NCBI GenBank assembly: GCA_009739215.1
Contig: VSJF01000007.1
Coordinates: 1,364,001-1,428,000, forward strand
Length of the DNA stretch: 64,000 nt
Direction: 5' to 3'
Source of the DNA: Floccularia luteovirens
Lineage: Eukaryota > Basidiomycota > Agaricomycetes > Agaricales > Squamanitaceae
Shown here in pieces: positions 23,726 to 35,224 of the stretch. Below the pieces are notes generated by a model. The model saw only the letters and a list, made by a program, of their open reading frames with translations, was not told the DNA's origin and made no database searches. The position numbers and the translations under genes were made by a program. The stretch's first letter is position 1. The number at the start of each line of letters is the position of its first letter.

Positions 23726-24493
23726 ATGTCTCAAGCTGTACGTAGCTCCTTCAAGTTCCTCTACTCATATGTTAAGCGCCTATAAGCAGTCCGTCGCTGC
23801 TAGCAGCCTTCCCTACGCCAACTTGCCCAATGTATGCGCCAGGCTCTTTGAGGCCAAGGCCAACAAAGGTCAGCATATATCTGCTACTTCTAGGGAACGA
23901 CTAGCTGATATGCAAACACTGTAGGACTAACATTCGAACAAATTGCGCAAGCCATTGGAAAGGACGAAGTTTGGCTTGCAGCAGCTTTCTACGGCCAGGT
24001 ATTAAGTCAAGTCATTGTTGAGAGTCATGCAAAGCTCAAATCCCTTATAGGCCAAGTTCACCGACCAAGAACTTAAGAAAGTTTCAGAAGTGTTGGGTCT
24101 ACACCACGCGGACCTAGCCAGTGAATTGGGTGAACACTGGTGGCCAAACCGCGGCCAACTGTCACAAATGCCGCCAACAGACCCCGTTATTTACCGGTTG
24201 TATGAAGGTGTTATGGTATATGGACAAGCGATCAAGGCAAGTCACAAATTCTACAAAGTAACTTTTGAAAATATCCTGACATGGCCAAATATAGGCTATC
24301 GTCCATGAGAAGTTCGGCGACGGAATCATGTCAATGATTGACTGTCACGTTGATGTCGAAAAGAAACCACACCCAAAAGGCGATCGCGTTGTGTTGACTT
24401 TCGAGTAAGTGTTATTAAGTATGTCTTAAACGTGTGGAAATTTATGACATTCATTCTTTCAGTGGAAAATTCTTGCCTTACGCCACTTGGTAA
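23726..24493 (+). CDS. cynS: cyanate hydratase (cyanase), copy 1
   Basis: Cyanase (EC 4.2.1.104) converts cyanate plus bicarbonate to carbamate and CO2, and carbamate decays to ammonia. It is a cytosolic, decameric enzyme of about 160 residues. Exon 1 is only four codons (MSQA, 23726-23737), and the intron ends at 23789. An N-terminal helix-turn-helix-like domain (LTFEQIAQAIGKDEVWLAAA) is followed by the catalytic domain. That domain contains YRLYEGVMVYG, with the Arg and Glu equivalent to Arg96 and Glu99 of the E. coli enzyme, and FGDGIMSMIDC, with the catalytic Ser, all present. The C-terminus is FLPYATW-stop. The intron at 24237-24294 has a GC donor (AAG|GCAAGT) and an AG acceptor. No frame lesion was seen. 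A second, diverged cyanase lies about 11 kb away in opposite orientation. Confidence 0.96.
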
Positions 24494-24865
24494 CGGATTA
24501 ACTATTAGCTTATTGCAGAAGACGTGTTTCTGTTTATATATCGTTAATAAACTTAAACAACAGATTTTCATATCTATCTTGATTGTTTTGTGAAATCACG
24601 ATATTAACAGTCCATTGTTTACAGTGGCACATCAAGAGCACATGATGTCAAAGGCCACAAACGAGAAACACTGAAAGAGCCACCCTCAATCCATGCCACC
24701 AAAACTATCCATTTTCTCGGCCACATTCTGATTTTTGTAAACAATGCTCGGGATTAACCAACCTATAGATCAGCACCATTAAAAGGGCAGCCCCACCAGC
24801 TTCGTCTTTCACTGCTTCGCATCTGACAAACTATTTCTTTTCACTATCGGTTCAGCAGCTTCAAA
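24494..24865. other. short intergenic region after cyanase copy 1
   Basis: About 370 bases. It holds the cyanase 3' flank and the promoter and leader of the next gene; no coding signal. Confidence 0.45.
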
Positions 24866-25927
24866 ATGCTGTCAGATATCGAAAAGCTCGTAGAGGAGAC
24901 GCACAATGTAGGTTATGAATCCTTTCTTTTCTTGCACTCCTTAACCATCCGTTCTGTACGTAGGACTTGGCCTTAGTGAGATGCTCACCTGCAAATTCGA
25001 ATCAATATCTTGAATTTCATGCGTCCAGAGAAGAGACTGATGGTGACACTATACGTCCTGCTTCGCGTCTTTCCTTCAAACATCCCATGGAAGTAGATGC
25101 GGATGGTGTGCACATGATAGATTTGATGGCGGAGGACGACTTCGATGACGATTTCCCCGTATCTCTCCTCGAAAAATTGACTATTGCTGGCGGCGAATAC
25201 TTTTCCTTTACGGGGGACGATTTTCTAAATGAAAAGTTAGATACATTGAGCGAGCTGGAATCAAAGGTACTTTCGAGCTCACCATCCACTTTCCTGCCCA
25301 ATATCATAATATTTTTTTTCCGAGCAGATTGTGCCATATGATGGTTCCGAAGAATCTCAGTACTCGGGTCATTTACCTATTATGTTCACACTTGTCGATG
25401 AAGATTCTGTGGACAACGAGGAAACATTTGTATATAAAGCACAAACCCCAGTTGATCAACTTCGAGGTCGTAGTTCCGTGCGTTGTAGTACTGATCCTAC
25501 AAGGCGACATGGGAAATACTTTCGAATTCAGTCCTTTGAGGGGGTTTGAATGGGGTAATGGTAAGAATCTAAGCGCCGTAGTTTCTTGCTGTTTTGACGT
25601 TTTTGTTCTGTTCTCCAAACCTTAGATGATAGATTCGATTCAGAGGAGAAGTGTGATGACGTTGTATCCAATGATGCCAGCCCCTACCGTTCGCGCATGG
25701 TTTCGGCTTCTCCTCCCAGGACAACACCTGATGACACGCTTGGGGTTCTGGCATCAGTGGTACGGCAGAATCGTAGTTAATTTATCTACGCAACCCCACT
25801 AACAAACTATCCTTGTTCATAGGTCAATAAAAAATGGCGCTTTCCTTTGCGTCGTCATAGTCCTCGTTCCGAGTTGAGAATTCGGTACCAGAAAACTATT
25901 ATTTCAGCCGTCTTTGGTCGAACCTAA
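24866..25927 (+). CDS. hypothetical acidic protein
   Basis: I do not recognise the family. The start ATG at 24866 (MLSDIEKLVEETHN) is followed by a short intron ending at about 24963. The main exon includes an acidic block, MAEDDFDDDFPVSLLEK, and GGEYFSFTGDDFL. A second intron (about 25268-25327) leads to the IVPYDGSEES exon and a third (about 25556-25625) to DDRFDSEEK. A final short exon is basic (KKWRFPLRRHSPR) and ends at 25927. No signal peptide, membrane segment or enzyme motif is visible, and the protein is probably largely disordered. The next gene at 26137 is transcribed the same way and also contains aromatic/acidic SDDFED-type patches, so the two may be functionally or evolutionarily linked; this is inference. 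Confidence 0.6.
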
Positions 25928-26136
25928 ATAATTTGTAATTGTATCTTGGAATGCCAGTATTAATACTAATATATTTTACAATTGCAGTCGTGACTGGTAG
26001 GATTTTGAAATTGGTTCGTCAGTTGGAAACGTAACCTCCTATTCAACCACCAACGTTATATGTTCAAGTTCCTTACAATCTTCTCCTTATTCAAACACTA
26101 CTCCCCCTTTTTTACTTTCAATCGCAATCATCTAAT

Positions 26137-27903
26137 ATGTTCTTATCCCCATGCCCTCCTGGGATGGCTGGCTCACAATCCCAGCTACTCTCGAATTCCT
26201 CCTCTTTCTGCTCTTCAGCATCATCTTTGTTTGACCGGTTATCCCGGACGTCGGGAGACCAGACCGATTTCACCCCACCTCCTTCTCCGTCTGACCAAGA
26301 CTATTGGGGGGATATTGGACTTCAACAACTATCGACTCATCCCTCCATTGAGCAGGTCTCTTTCCAGAACTTTGATAGTTCTGTAAATCAATCCACCCCA
26401 GTCTTAGGGGCAATATTTTGTCCACATACAAGAGTCGACAATGCTCAGAATACACCAAATCCCATTGGCCGAGATTTCGAAGACGATTTCGATACAGTCA
26501 GGTGTATTCGTGAGCGACTCTCCAAGGAGCAATCTACCGTCGCCACTAGACGGGCTCTGCAGTTTATGTCTGGGCAGCGTATCACCCCGCCCAAACCTGA
26601 AGATTCTGTAGTGAGAGCGAATGCGGACATATGCCTACAAACTGAAAAGGATGCCGAAGATTGGTCTGATGATTTCGAAGATACTTGTGTATGTCATTGC
26701 CCTTTCAAGGCATCTTTCAGTTTTCGTCAACGTAACATTTGCCAACAGGTACCACTCCAGTCTTTACAACCAAAACCTAGGCCTAATTTCTCGGATGAAG
26801 ATCTCATGGACTTTGATAGTCCTGTTGATACCTCCGACGTTGCGCCTCTAAGAAACCCCTATGGTGTCGGTCTTGGGCTTAACATACCATGCAGTCCAGA
26901 TCAAAGTACGGGTCTATCTGACTTGGATATCAAAGCTTCATCAAGCACTCGGTATATTGCCCCACCTAAGCCACGCCTGTATGCAGAGATGGATTGTAGT
27001 TCTCCTTCCCCCTTACAACTCGAAGGTCCCATGCTTTCTGCATCCCAGGATTCGCTATATCTTCTAACGAAAGCCACGACGTCCGCAGCCTCTCATGTCC
27101 CTACGATCTTTGTATCCGAAGAAATGGCACTCATTGACCCCGGACCGGGACCTCCTCCTTTCCACCAGCCGTACATGATGAATAATATGCAAGAAAACCA
27201 AGAGATTGAGCAAACTTTTGGAAGTGCTCTCTCGGATAAAAAATACACCCTCCCCAAACCTCTTGACAAGAAAAAGTCAGTTCCCATTGGACTGGGCCTG
27301 CCTGCTCACCTTGTACCCAACCCACATCGAGAATGCGGTTTGCTACGAGACATACCTACAGCCATCAACTTGAAACAAAATCTCGTGACTAGATCGAGCC
27401 ACATGAAAGAGAATGCTTCCGGAAATCAAGAAAACTCGTCCAAGAAGTCTACCCGGTACCAGCGTCCATTTCTCATCGCCAAGGACTCCTTTAAACTGGA
27501 CACATTTCCAAAGAGACATCTGTATGACATTGTTGAGTCACCACGCAGTGCAGAGCCGTTCCAAAGAAATTATAAGGCGGACTCGCTTGGAATTGGTATT
27601 TCGAATAAAAATATCTCTAAAACAAACGAGGTTGCACTCACAGACATCCCAGCCTGTTCGAGTCCCTTGACACAAAAAATCAGTTTACCCCCTAAAGGCA
27701 GTGCACTCCGGCTCACTGGCACGCGACCCGACTCGTCTGCAAAGTTTAAGGATCTAAGAAATTCACCAGAATCCAGCTATACTTCTTCTACCTCGTTTGT
27801 ATTTCCTCTAATCCCGAAAGTCGATATTGCGATGGCCCCTTCTGCTAAACATCACCGAAAGAGAAATAGACCTGCTCCTGCTTCTTTGCAATTCCTATTT
27901 TAA
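26137..27903 (+). CDS. 588-residue hypothetical low-complexity protein, single exon
   Basis: A long uninterrupted frame (588 codons, ATG at 26137), unusual here because nearly every neighbour is intron-rich. No known domain was recognised. Visible features are a Ser/Pro-rich N-terminus and acidic patches FEDDFDTVRCI and EDWSDDFEDT. The motif PPKP or LPKP recurs at spaced intervals (ITPPKPED, IAPPKPRLY, TLPKPLDKK), with a further acidic stretch SDEDLMDFDSP. The C-terminus is basic and Ser-rich, ending RKRNRPAPASLQFLF. This resembles a disordered scaffold or regulator rather than an enzyme. The acidic DDF patches recall those of mitotic-exit Byr4/Bfa1-type proteins, but I cannot support that assignment. 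An intron within 26690-26760 is possible and would remove a Cys-rich segment. Confidence 0.65.
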   Translation: MFLSPCPPGMAGSQSQLLSNSSSFCSSASSLFDRLSRTSGDQTDFTPPPSPSDQDYWGDIGLQQLSTHPSIEQVSFQNFDSSVNQSTPVLGAIFCPHTRVDNAQNTPNPIGRDFEDDFDTVRCIRERLSKEQSTVATRRALQFMSGQRITPPKPEDSVVRANADICLQTEKDAEDWSDDFEDTCVCHCPFKASFSFRQRNICQQVPLQSLQPKPRPNFSDEDLMDFDSPVDTSDVAPLRNPYGVGLGLNIPCSPDQSTGLSDLDIKASSSTRYIAPPKPRLYAEMDCSSPSPLQLEGPMLSASQDSLYLLTKATTSAASHVPTIFVSEEMALIDPGPGPPPFHQPYMMNNMQENQEIEQTFGSALSDKKYTLPKPLDKKKSVPIGLGLPAHLVPNPHRECGLLRDIPTAINLKQNLVTRSSHMKENASGNQENSSKKSTRYQRPFLIAKDSFKLDTFPKRHLYDIVESPRSAEPFQRNYKADSLGIGISNKNISKTNEVALTDIPACSSPLTQKISLPPKGSALRLTGTRPDSSAKFKDLRNSPESSYTSSTSFVFPLIPKVDIAMAPSAKHHRKRNRPAPASLQFLF

Positions 27904-28133
27904 AACGTAGATAATTCTTTGACTTTCCCGAACTCTCTTAGTTAGTGTACTTTAGTTTAGTTTAGTGACTCTTTAATTAGAATACCATGTTTCCATATGC
28001 GTAAATTAACACTGCGAGACTTTTACAAAAGAGTGATGGTTTCAGCTGTAGCCGTTCTGAGCGGCGCATCCCTCAAACAATGGTTTCTTACACAACTACA
28101 TATTTCATTGCCCAATTCAAACTAAATACTGGT

Positions 28134-29420
28134 TTAGCAGGGTACAAATACATTACCCAACAAGTTGACCTTTCCAAATATACCAAAGCTTCTCTCATTA
28201 TCATTTGCTTTCCAATTTTGGTCGTCATACTCGAATGCAAACACCGAGACGCTGGTATCGTCCCGACAAGCACAGTTGAGGTTCAAAAGTGCGTTTGATT
28301 CATCGCCAACTGATGCAACAGCTACTCCGAAATTGCCGCCTCGAGATGCCCAGCCAGATCTATAAATAAGTTCAGCCAAATGTATTTGCGTGTAATATGG
28401 TAATACGGGCTTACTCGGTGATGTAGACTTTCTTTCCAGGGCAAGCTGATTTGAGAGAAGGAACTGCAGTTTTGAATACGAAATCTCCTGCCTGACCAGA
28501 AGTGCGTCCACCGTCATAGAACGCACTAGAGTTGGAGTTATGATATATAATGAATACAATAGGAGATCAACGTCACTTACTGTGCATTAGCTCCTACGAA
28601 ATCGGCCTGACAGAGGGTCGGGTTATCGCGAATAGTGACCCAGACGTGGACTGTGGACACAGGGGTATTCACTCCGACCGACCTTAAGTAACCTACATGG
28701 GAATCGTTGAATAGGGGGTTCTTTTATTGATTAGTTTGGTTCCATAATCACCTCGGACATCAAAGACCTTAGCCATAATATTCGCTGGACTATCATTGAC
28801 CTAAATCAAATCATTAGACTCATCCTAAAGCATTCAAAGTTCATCTAGTAATAGTTGTTCACCTCATTACCAACCGTCAAGCCAAGATATCTTCCGGCAC
28901 CGTATTTGGCATATGCGGCACGGAAAGTCTGTACATCATTACTATCGAGGATCATATCATTAGCATTGAATTAAGCACTTGGAGAAGCTTACAAACTTAA
29001 TCTGGGTTAGACCCTGGGCGATTGTTCCCTGTTTAATATTATCAGCATTACCGACTGCGTTATGTATGCTTGAATAATAATTACGTCGACGAAAATTCCG
29101 GCCATGACTTGGATACCAGCGGCCGCAGCGGCAGAGGATGCCATATCCAATGCATTGCAATCGAATCCCAAGATCCTGATGGCTTTGAAACCTGTGTTAC
29201 GCGCATCGTTGGCCACAGTGTTCCACTATAGATAGCAATGTGCATTTATATAACGCGCAGGTCGATAAAGATAGTTTCTGACCTGTGCTTGAGTTCTGCA
29301 GGTATAGGTCGAGGTGCCACCAATACTATTCGAAACCGTTAAACCAGCAAAGTGATTGGTTGCAAATACATCAGTTGCGAAAGCTGAGAGAAGGACGAGA
29401 AGATATTTCGGTGAAAGCAT
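28134..29420 (-). CDS. secreted GH17-type glucan beta-1,3-glucosidase
   Basis: Cell-wall-directed glycoside hydrolase family 17 protein (Scw4/Bgl2-like class), acting on beta-1,3-glucan outside the cell. The ATG at 29420 starts a signal peptide (MLSPKYLLVLLSAFATDVFA), then HFAGLTVSNS. Exons continue with FKAIRILGFDCNALDMA, VMAGIFVD and YLGLTVGNEV, where the Glu is the expected acid/base residue. VYITESGWASRGG contains the expected nucleophile Glu across an intron, and the C-terminal block is VFAFEYDDQNWK ... RSFGIFGK. The stop is at 28134. Seven or so introns are inferred and all keep the frame. The 3' end converges with the 588-residue gene, about 230 bases away. No GPI-like hydrophobic tail is visible, so it is probably released or wall-bound. 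Confidence 0.92.
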
Positions 29421-30777
29421 TCTTGTAGAGGGGTGTAACTTGGAACACCTACTGAGTTCACAGACAAAAAGACGGATTTTATACAATTGACTTTAGAGTG
29501 TGCCTGTGATTCTTTTGGCATTTTTTGATGATTTTAGCACATGGATCGTGGTATCCACATCACGAATCATGATTTCGTAGAACCTCATCAGAATGGAACA
29601 TCTGAACACTTGACCTAACAATAACATGCGCTAGAAAATAAGACTTGGGATATACCTAGTCTGGATTGCGATATACTCGCATTTTGAAAAATGGAACCAT
29701 CTTGCCGAGTACATTCCTCACCTTAAAAGAAGGAAAATAAGTGAGGCACCATATGGAGTTCGTATGATTCCAAAGGAGAAATAGCGGAATATTCAACGAA
29801 AGCCTAAAGGCACTCTGGTTACCTGCGCTTAAATAAAAAACAGTTGTATCAATGATATCCCTATTTGTGATGATTTTGACACGCACACATACATTTATGT
29901 ATTATGCACTGCAGAGAAATGACCAGTTAGTTGATTTCCAGCCAGGAGGTGGAAAGCAGATATACAAATATATGGTGAAGATGAAACCATGCTAGAAGGC
30001 GCGCTGTTATGTTAGTTAAGAAGTTGATGTGGAAATTGAGAGGCCGCGAGGAACGGTGATGCGAATTTCTGCCGGAGACTGCCGAAGCCGTATTCTACGT
30101 AAGAGTAATGATTATAGTCAATGCCAACTTAAAATACTTGAACCTCAGCGACACCTCGAGTCATTCATACAACCCGGTTGTTCATCCTTTGCACTTCGCT
30201 TCGAGGTACAAGGGTCGACCGTCGACGTGCTACCAAGCAATGACTTAACGTGCAGCCAGCCTATTGATATTAGCCCAATTTCAGTAATTTGCCTTCCCTG
30301 ACATCTAGAGTCGTTGAGAATGCCTATAAAATGTCAGTACGTTATTCTTCAATTGAATACTCCATTTTTATACCTAAACACATTGCAAGGAATTATGTTT
30401 AGAGTCCGGGAGTGTGGCGCACCCAAATTTCACTTGATCACAACGAGGTTGCCTTGAGGTTAGAGTTATCACTGGCCCTAGAAAAAGACCGTTCGTACGG
30501 ACGATATGCCCTGCAAAACGTTACGTCCGGTACGCGCACGTGAACAAGGAAAATATGTATCTGTGTACTTTGACGCACATTTTGCTTCGTGTCGACAGGA
30601 CGCTCTGTATAACCGGCACTAATTCTCGAACAACATGCTGTAGATAATTCGATCGATTAGACGACGCACTCCTATTAAAAGAACTCCAAATAGTTGTAAT
30701 GGCCTGAAATGCCCAATATCGAGAAGTCTTCAATTCCTAGTCTCAATATCACTAAAATCAATACGTCCTTAATCAAA
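29421..30777. other. 1.4-kb divergent intergenic region, no gene seen
   Basis: Promoter side of both the GH17 gene (minus) and the DUF6534-like gene (plus). The frame at 30029-30301 opens on a GTG codon and has no domain, and the frame at 29656-29886 likewise. No RNA gene was recognised. Confidence 0.4.
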
Positions 30778-32334
30778 ATGACTCAGAAGACTCAGTTTCC
30801 AAGCGATACAATGTCCTGTTTAGGTGCAATAGAGATTGGTTGGATGATCTCTCTTGTGTTGTTTGGCTGCATAACTTTGCAGACCTTTTCATATTTTAGG
30901 TATGGTTCATTGATTGGTCATTTAAGCTCTTTTAATGTTGCCTAGGAACTACCCTCGTGATGTGTGGCCTGTAAAGGGTTTTATAGGTGGGTCGTCTCCG
31001 ATATTGGTTTCCATTATAGCTGAACCATACCTTGTTATCCAGCGCTATTATGGTAAGGGTTTAGACTCTAAACCAACGCATAGTTAAATGAAATGGATGC
31101 AGGATGCTTGGAATGACAACGACTTCTTTATCTGCTCGAATAATATATATTGTGAGGCTCAAGCCTAACCATCCTTGCCAGACACTTTTCTCACTATTGA
31201 ATAACACAGGTGACTATCCTCCGACCTGGGGATGTAACAGTTGTACACGAGACAGGTCCCTTGAATGCTATCAGTGGTGTACTCTCCGTGGGCATCACTT
31301 CGTCAGTGCAGGTAATAATTATGCTCCTTTTTAAGCTCTCAGCTTTTTAATCATCATTGAATCACCAAGGTTTTCTATTCATATCGGCTCTGGATCATTT
31401 CGGGCACATACATCGTTCCTTTGATTTGCTGTGTAATGTCTATCTTCCGACTACTGGGCTTCGCAGTCGGGGTTATTCGTCAGCTAATAATCGGAATACA
31501 AACGACGAAGTGGAGGAAGATAATGTTTTCTCTTGGTGTGATATCTGTATTCATAGATGTGTTGATCGCGATTTCGTTGATCTATTGTATTTGGAAAAGA
31601 CGTAAGGAAGGGGCGAGAAGGTTAATAATTATCACGTGACCATCATCTGCTACTGACGGGTTTGCTCAGAAAAAGTACGATGGTTGACCAAGTCATTCTC
31701 TGGTCCCTCCGTAAGCCCTTGACCCGATTAGTGTCACTTTTTTGAACACTTCTGACACAATCATAGAAACTGGACTCCTTACATGGTACGATACGAGCGT
31801 TTTCTGATTTATTCTTTGCCTAACATGAGCAGTGTAACCACCTCTCTATCGATGACTCTGGTAAGTTTTGCAAACATCCCGTATTTGTTAATGTTCATAC
31901 CAGCAAAAACAGTATGTAATATTTGGACCACATCTTGGGGTGACAATGTCTTTTGTCGCATCCAAAAGTCAGTACCTTCATTTATTAGTCTGCATATCAA
32001 CTTATACTTGTCAGTTTTTCACTTTTCATTGCTATCATGGTAATTCCGCTCAGTGCTATTCTGGACAATAGAACATGATACCAATCTCAATTTGCAGTAT
32101 TCTCGCTAGCAAGGACCTCGCGAAAAAAGGCGACCCTTTACCTACGTCACTCACAGTCCCACTCGCATTAATGGAACTCAGCGGGCAACTGAGAAGTGTA
32201 CGTTTGTGATCTATTATATAAAGTGTCTAATCTGAAACCTGATCTCATAGCATAACTCACAGGCAATTACAAGCCTGCCAACACCTGTTGAGCGAGAAGG
32301 CGGGGAAGAACACCAGGACAGCATCAGTCAGTGA
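30778..32334 (+). CDS. DUF6534-like multi-pass membrane protein
   Basis: Member of the large basidiomycete 7-TM family of unknown function. The ATG at 30778 starts MTQKTQFPSD, then the typical first helix LGAIEIGWMISLVLFGCITL. A later exon encodes LRPGDVTVVHETGP (about 31212-31310), followed after an intron by VFYSYRLWIISGTYIVPLIC (about 31370). The transmembrane segment is KIMFSLGVISVFIDVLIAI, and the family-like STMVDQVILWSL (about 31675-31708) is followed by a split ETGLLT exon. The tail SLPTPVEREGGEEHQDS is hydrophilic and ends at 32334. The junction between the second exon (NYPRDVWPVKGFIG, about 30947) and the next (about 31100) could not be closed in frame, so that part of the model is uncertain. 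Role unknown; plasma-membrane location is expected. Confidence 0.72.
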
Positions 32335-33628
32335 CAATTGGCCCCATAATATCGCATCCGTATCTTGCTAACAGGACACAGGAACGAATGCGGATTCATA
32401 GACATTCTGGAGGGCATTATTTAGAGTATCGATTTTTCTTCCCAGTATTCTGGTTCATTTCCCAGACTTCTGTTGACCTGACATGTAAACAAGTTATCAA
32501 TCTCTTACGATACACAAAGCAATATTGTGGCTGGAAGCTGAGCGCTGAACCCCGCAGGAGCACAGATTTGTGCCTAAACCTTCCTTTGCGAAAAATTAGG
32601 TTTCAAATTGCTTTAACCATCAATGCATCAACTTTGACGTGAAGTGAGGCTGGAGGAAGATTATTGGATTGGATCACACATACATTCGTTATTCATATAT
32701 CTTCAGGGAAGCCCCATTCCTGCATTTTGACAGTTTTGCCTCATATGTACATGCTGGGGAGATAAGGATAAGACGCTTTTCATGTCATTATAAAACACGT
32801 CGCTTCGCCTGACATATCCCCTTGCTCCATGCACAAGTTCCGAACAATGTCCAAATTCGGACGTTCTTTGTCGGGAAGTTGCATTGAACTATATGTTGTT
32901 TTCAAATAGGATAATACCAGTAATCAAAGATTCTCGAGTATTTTTCAACCCCGCAATGACGGTATCTGCTCTACAAGCTCCGGTATCATAGCACATTTTA
33001 AGATATGCGTGGATGACCTCTCGAGCATGACCTAATTTTTGCAATATTTAGGGATGGTGTACAAACGAGAAGTAGCCGAACCTGAATGCCTTTTCATATT
33101 CATTTTTATACGGTCCTGGTCTGTTCAACTTATTGAGGGATGGTCGGAGACAAAGGGACGATTTGACTCGCTAAGGTATAGCACCCATGTCATGCCATTA
33201 AAGGCTGTGAGTGAGGCCAGGTTCAGATGAAGGAGGTTTATTATGTACCTTACAGGAGCACTGCACTACGGCTCCCCTTTAGACATGCAACCTCGTGGAT
33301 TCGCTGACCTAAATATCAAAGGAGAGTCTGCTAACAGCCGTCCTACTACTACTGATACTTGGTTAGAAGGAAGGGCCGTAATAGTAGTCAGGTTTGTGAG
33401 TCAATCCGTTGCACTGGGTGACCGGACGAAGGGTAAGTGCGATTATTTCACTGGTGTTTGTCACAGCTGTAAGCAAATGAATGACACAAGAAAGACTTGG
33501 TTCATGAGTTCTCGGTAATATGGCTTACCAATGTCTTACCAACAATGTCATGACGGAGGAATATTCAACTGAGTTGTGGTGAGGCAGTTGAGACAATAAG
33601 CAACCCACTACAACTTAACAAAGGTTCC
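32335..33628. other. 1.3-kb intergenic region, no gene seen
   Basis: Frames at 33039-33230 and 33243-33518 have no recognisable domain or splice partner. A copy of the GCTGAGCGCTGA 12-mer lies at about 32538, about 200 bases after the membrane-protein stop codon. Confidence 0.4.
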
Positions 33629-34064
33629 ATGATCGAGGTTCACGTAGAAATCCATATAAAACCAGAATCTATTCCAGAATTCCTTGTAGCAGCCAAGCAC
33701 TTGTATGATTCAATTGGGGAAGACCCTGATTGCATCTTCTTTAATTTCAGCCAGTCGCAAGATGAGCTTGGTATGTTTCGGATTGTAGAGGCATGGCGGG
33801 GAAACAGGGAATGGTTTGAGAAGGTGAGCGCGATTATCGCCAACCAAAGCCACGAGTTAATAATTATATTGAGGTACAACTGAACAAAGAGTATTATGAA
33901 CCGTACGCCAAGGCAACAGCTCCTCTCTGGACCCAAAACCGTGAGTTTTCCAACACTGTCAATAATTCAATTGAATCAATCACATCCCATAAGGCATTTT
34001 CAAGTACTTTGAACAGGTTGCTGGGTTTTGGGGCAAGAAACCTTCTCTTCTGACAATTACATGA
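33629..34064 (+). CDS. ABM-domain (antibiotic biosynthesis monooxygenase-like) small protein
   Basis: Dimeric alpha+beta barrel protein of about 110 residues, in the family of heme-free quinol/anthrone monooxygenases (YgiN, ActVA-Orf6) and of many uncharacterised stress proteins. Exon 1, from the ATG at 33629, encodes MIEVHVEIHIKPES, CIFFNFSQSQDELGMFRIVE and the motif EAWRGNREWFEK. After an intron (about 33822-33873), LNKEYYEPYAKATAPLW follows. A second intron (about 33940-33992) leads to FKYFEQVAGFWGKK and the stop at 34062-34064. The order of sheet and helix motifs fits the family, including the Trp before the helix. No catalytic residue set is universally required, so substrate and even oxygenase activity are uncertain. 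It could modify quinones or aromatic compounds. Confidence 0.85.
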
Positions 34065-35224
34065 ATTAGGATAGTCCATCTGTATAAATATTGCCAAACA
34101 CATTTTAAAATTATTTATTCAAATTTTTTTTTGATTTTCTCCTTATAACCAACTATGATCTCGTCACCATCAAACCGTAAACTGCAGGGTTGAACGGTTC
34201 CTATGTGCGAGACCACCTTGGTCCTTTGGACAGTTCCGAGGTTTCGCTACCAGTCTTCATTTCCATTCGGTGCTTGTCGTCGAGTTCAGCGAGGGTTGTT
34301 GCCCCCGTCTCTTGACTATGCCGCTGCGCTTGTGAGCTGAGTGCTTCTTGCGCACTGCACCGGATTTTCGCAGACAAGCAACTCATAGCACGACAAGATG
34401 TACCATCGTTGTCGTGTCATTGTCCAGAAGTTTGATGGCTTTGCCATCTCTTCAAGTGTCAACTGGACTCATTCAGGATGGATTAGTATGCTAGCTTATC
34501 ATGCTGTGCATCCGACAGGCCTGGTTTCAACAAACGGTTAGCTTTACCTATTAGTTGTTGTCTTGTCGTCCTGCGAAGGAGCCATCATCTGCAATCGCTT
34601 AAAATGTTAACGTTTTGTGGATCTTATCTGCAGAACGACACATTTGCCATTGGATCACTGAATGAGAGCCCTTATGAGTCTTGCCGGCGTCTTGTGAGGT
34701 GCAGCACACGGAGGAATTCAATGGATGATTTGAAGCAAGATACTGGAACGATTATTCCAAATCATAGTTTCCAATCCACCGGTATTTGGTGGTTACACAA
34801 TTTTTTGCATTGCTCCGTTGTCGGGCTTTTACTTTTACTTGGTTCTTTTTTTAAAACCTTTGAGGGTGAGTTTTATTTTCTTCAAATGCATGTGAACATT
34901 GTCCTGATATGTTCTCAAGATCTTTTCATGGAAATATAATATTTAGTACATTGTAAGCAACCCAGTTTCTCTGCAGTGATTTGATCCCTTGGGGGTTGCT
35001 TTGCATTACCTCATGTAATATTTTCATATGTCCGAAGGCCTGACTGTTCACGAGGACATTAACAGTAGAATATATAGCTGTAATATTGCAATGCATCTCA
35101 TTACACTAAAGCTCAACCAGTCATCTATGTATGTAAGTGTCCTTCTACTAATCAACTCATCATACATCATATCGTAAACGTAAACAGTGATCTTGTCAAC
35201 CAGCAAATGTACTCTCAAGGCCTT
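34065..35224. other. 1.2-kb intergenic region, no supported gene
   Basis: Convergent 3' flanks of the ABM gene and cyanase copy 2. A plus-strand frame at 34604-34939 contains a hydrophobic segment (VVGLLLLLGSFF) but nothing recognisable, and a possible upstream exon at about 34396 does not join convincingly. Confidence 0.35.

Noticed and set aside
25017..25337. 106-codon minus-strand frame
   Set aside because: Antisense to the acidic hypothetical protein; its Ser/Lys-rich composition is the complement of the acidic stretch.
27945..27966. TTTAG repeats after the 588-codon gene, considered as telomere-like repeat
   Set aside because: Only three units, inside a normal 3' flank between convergent genes.
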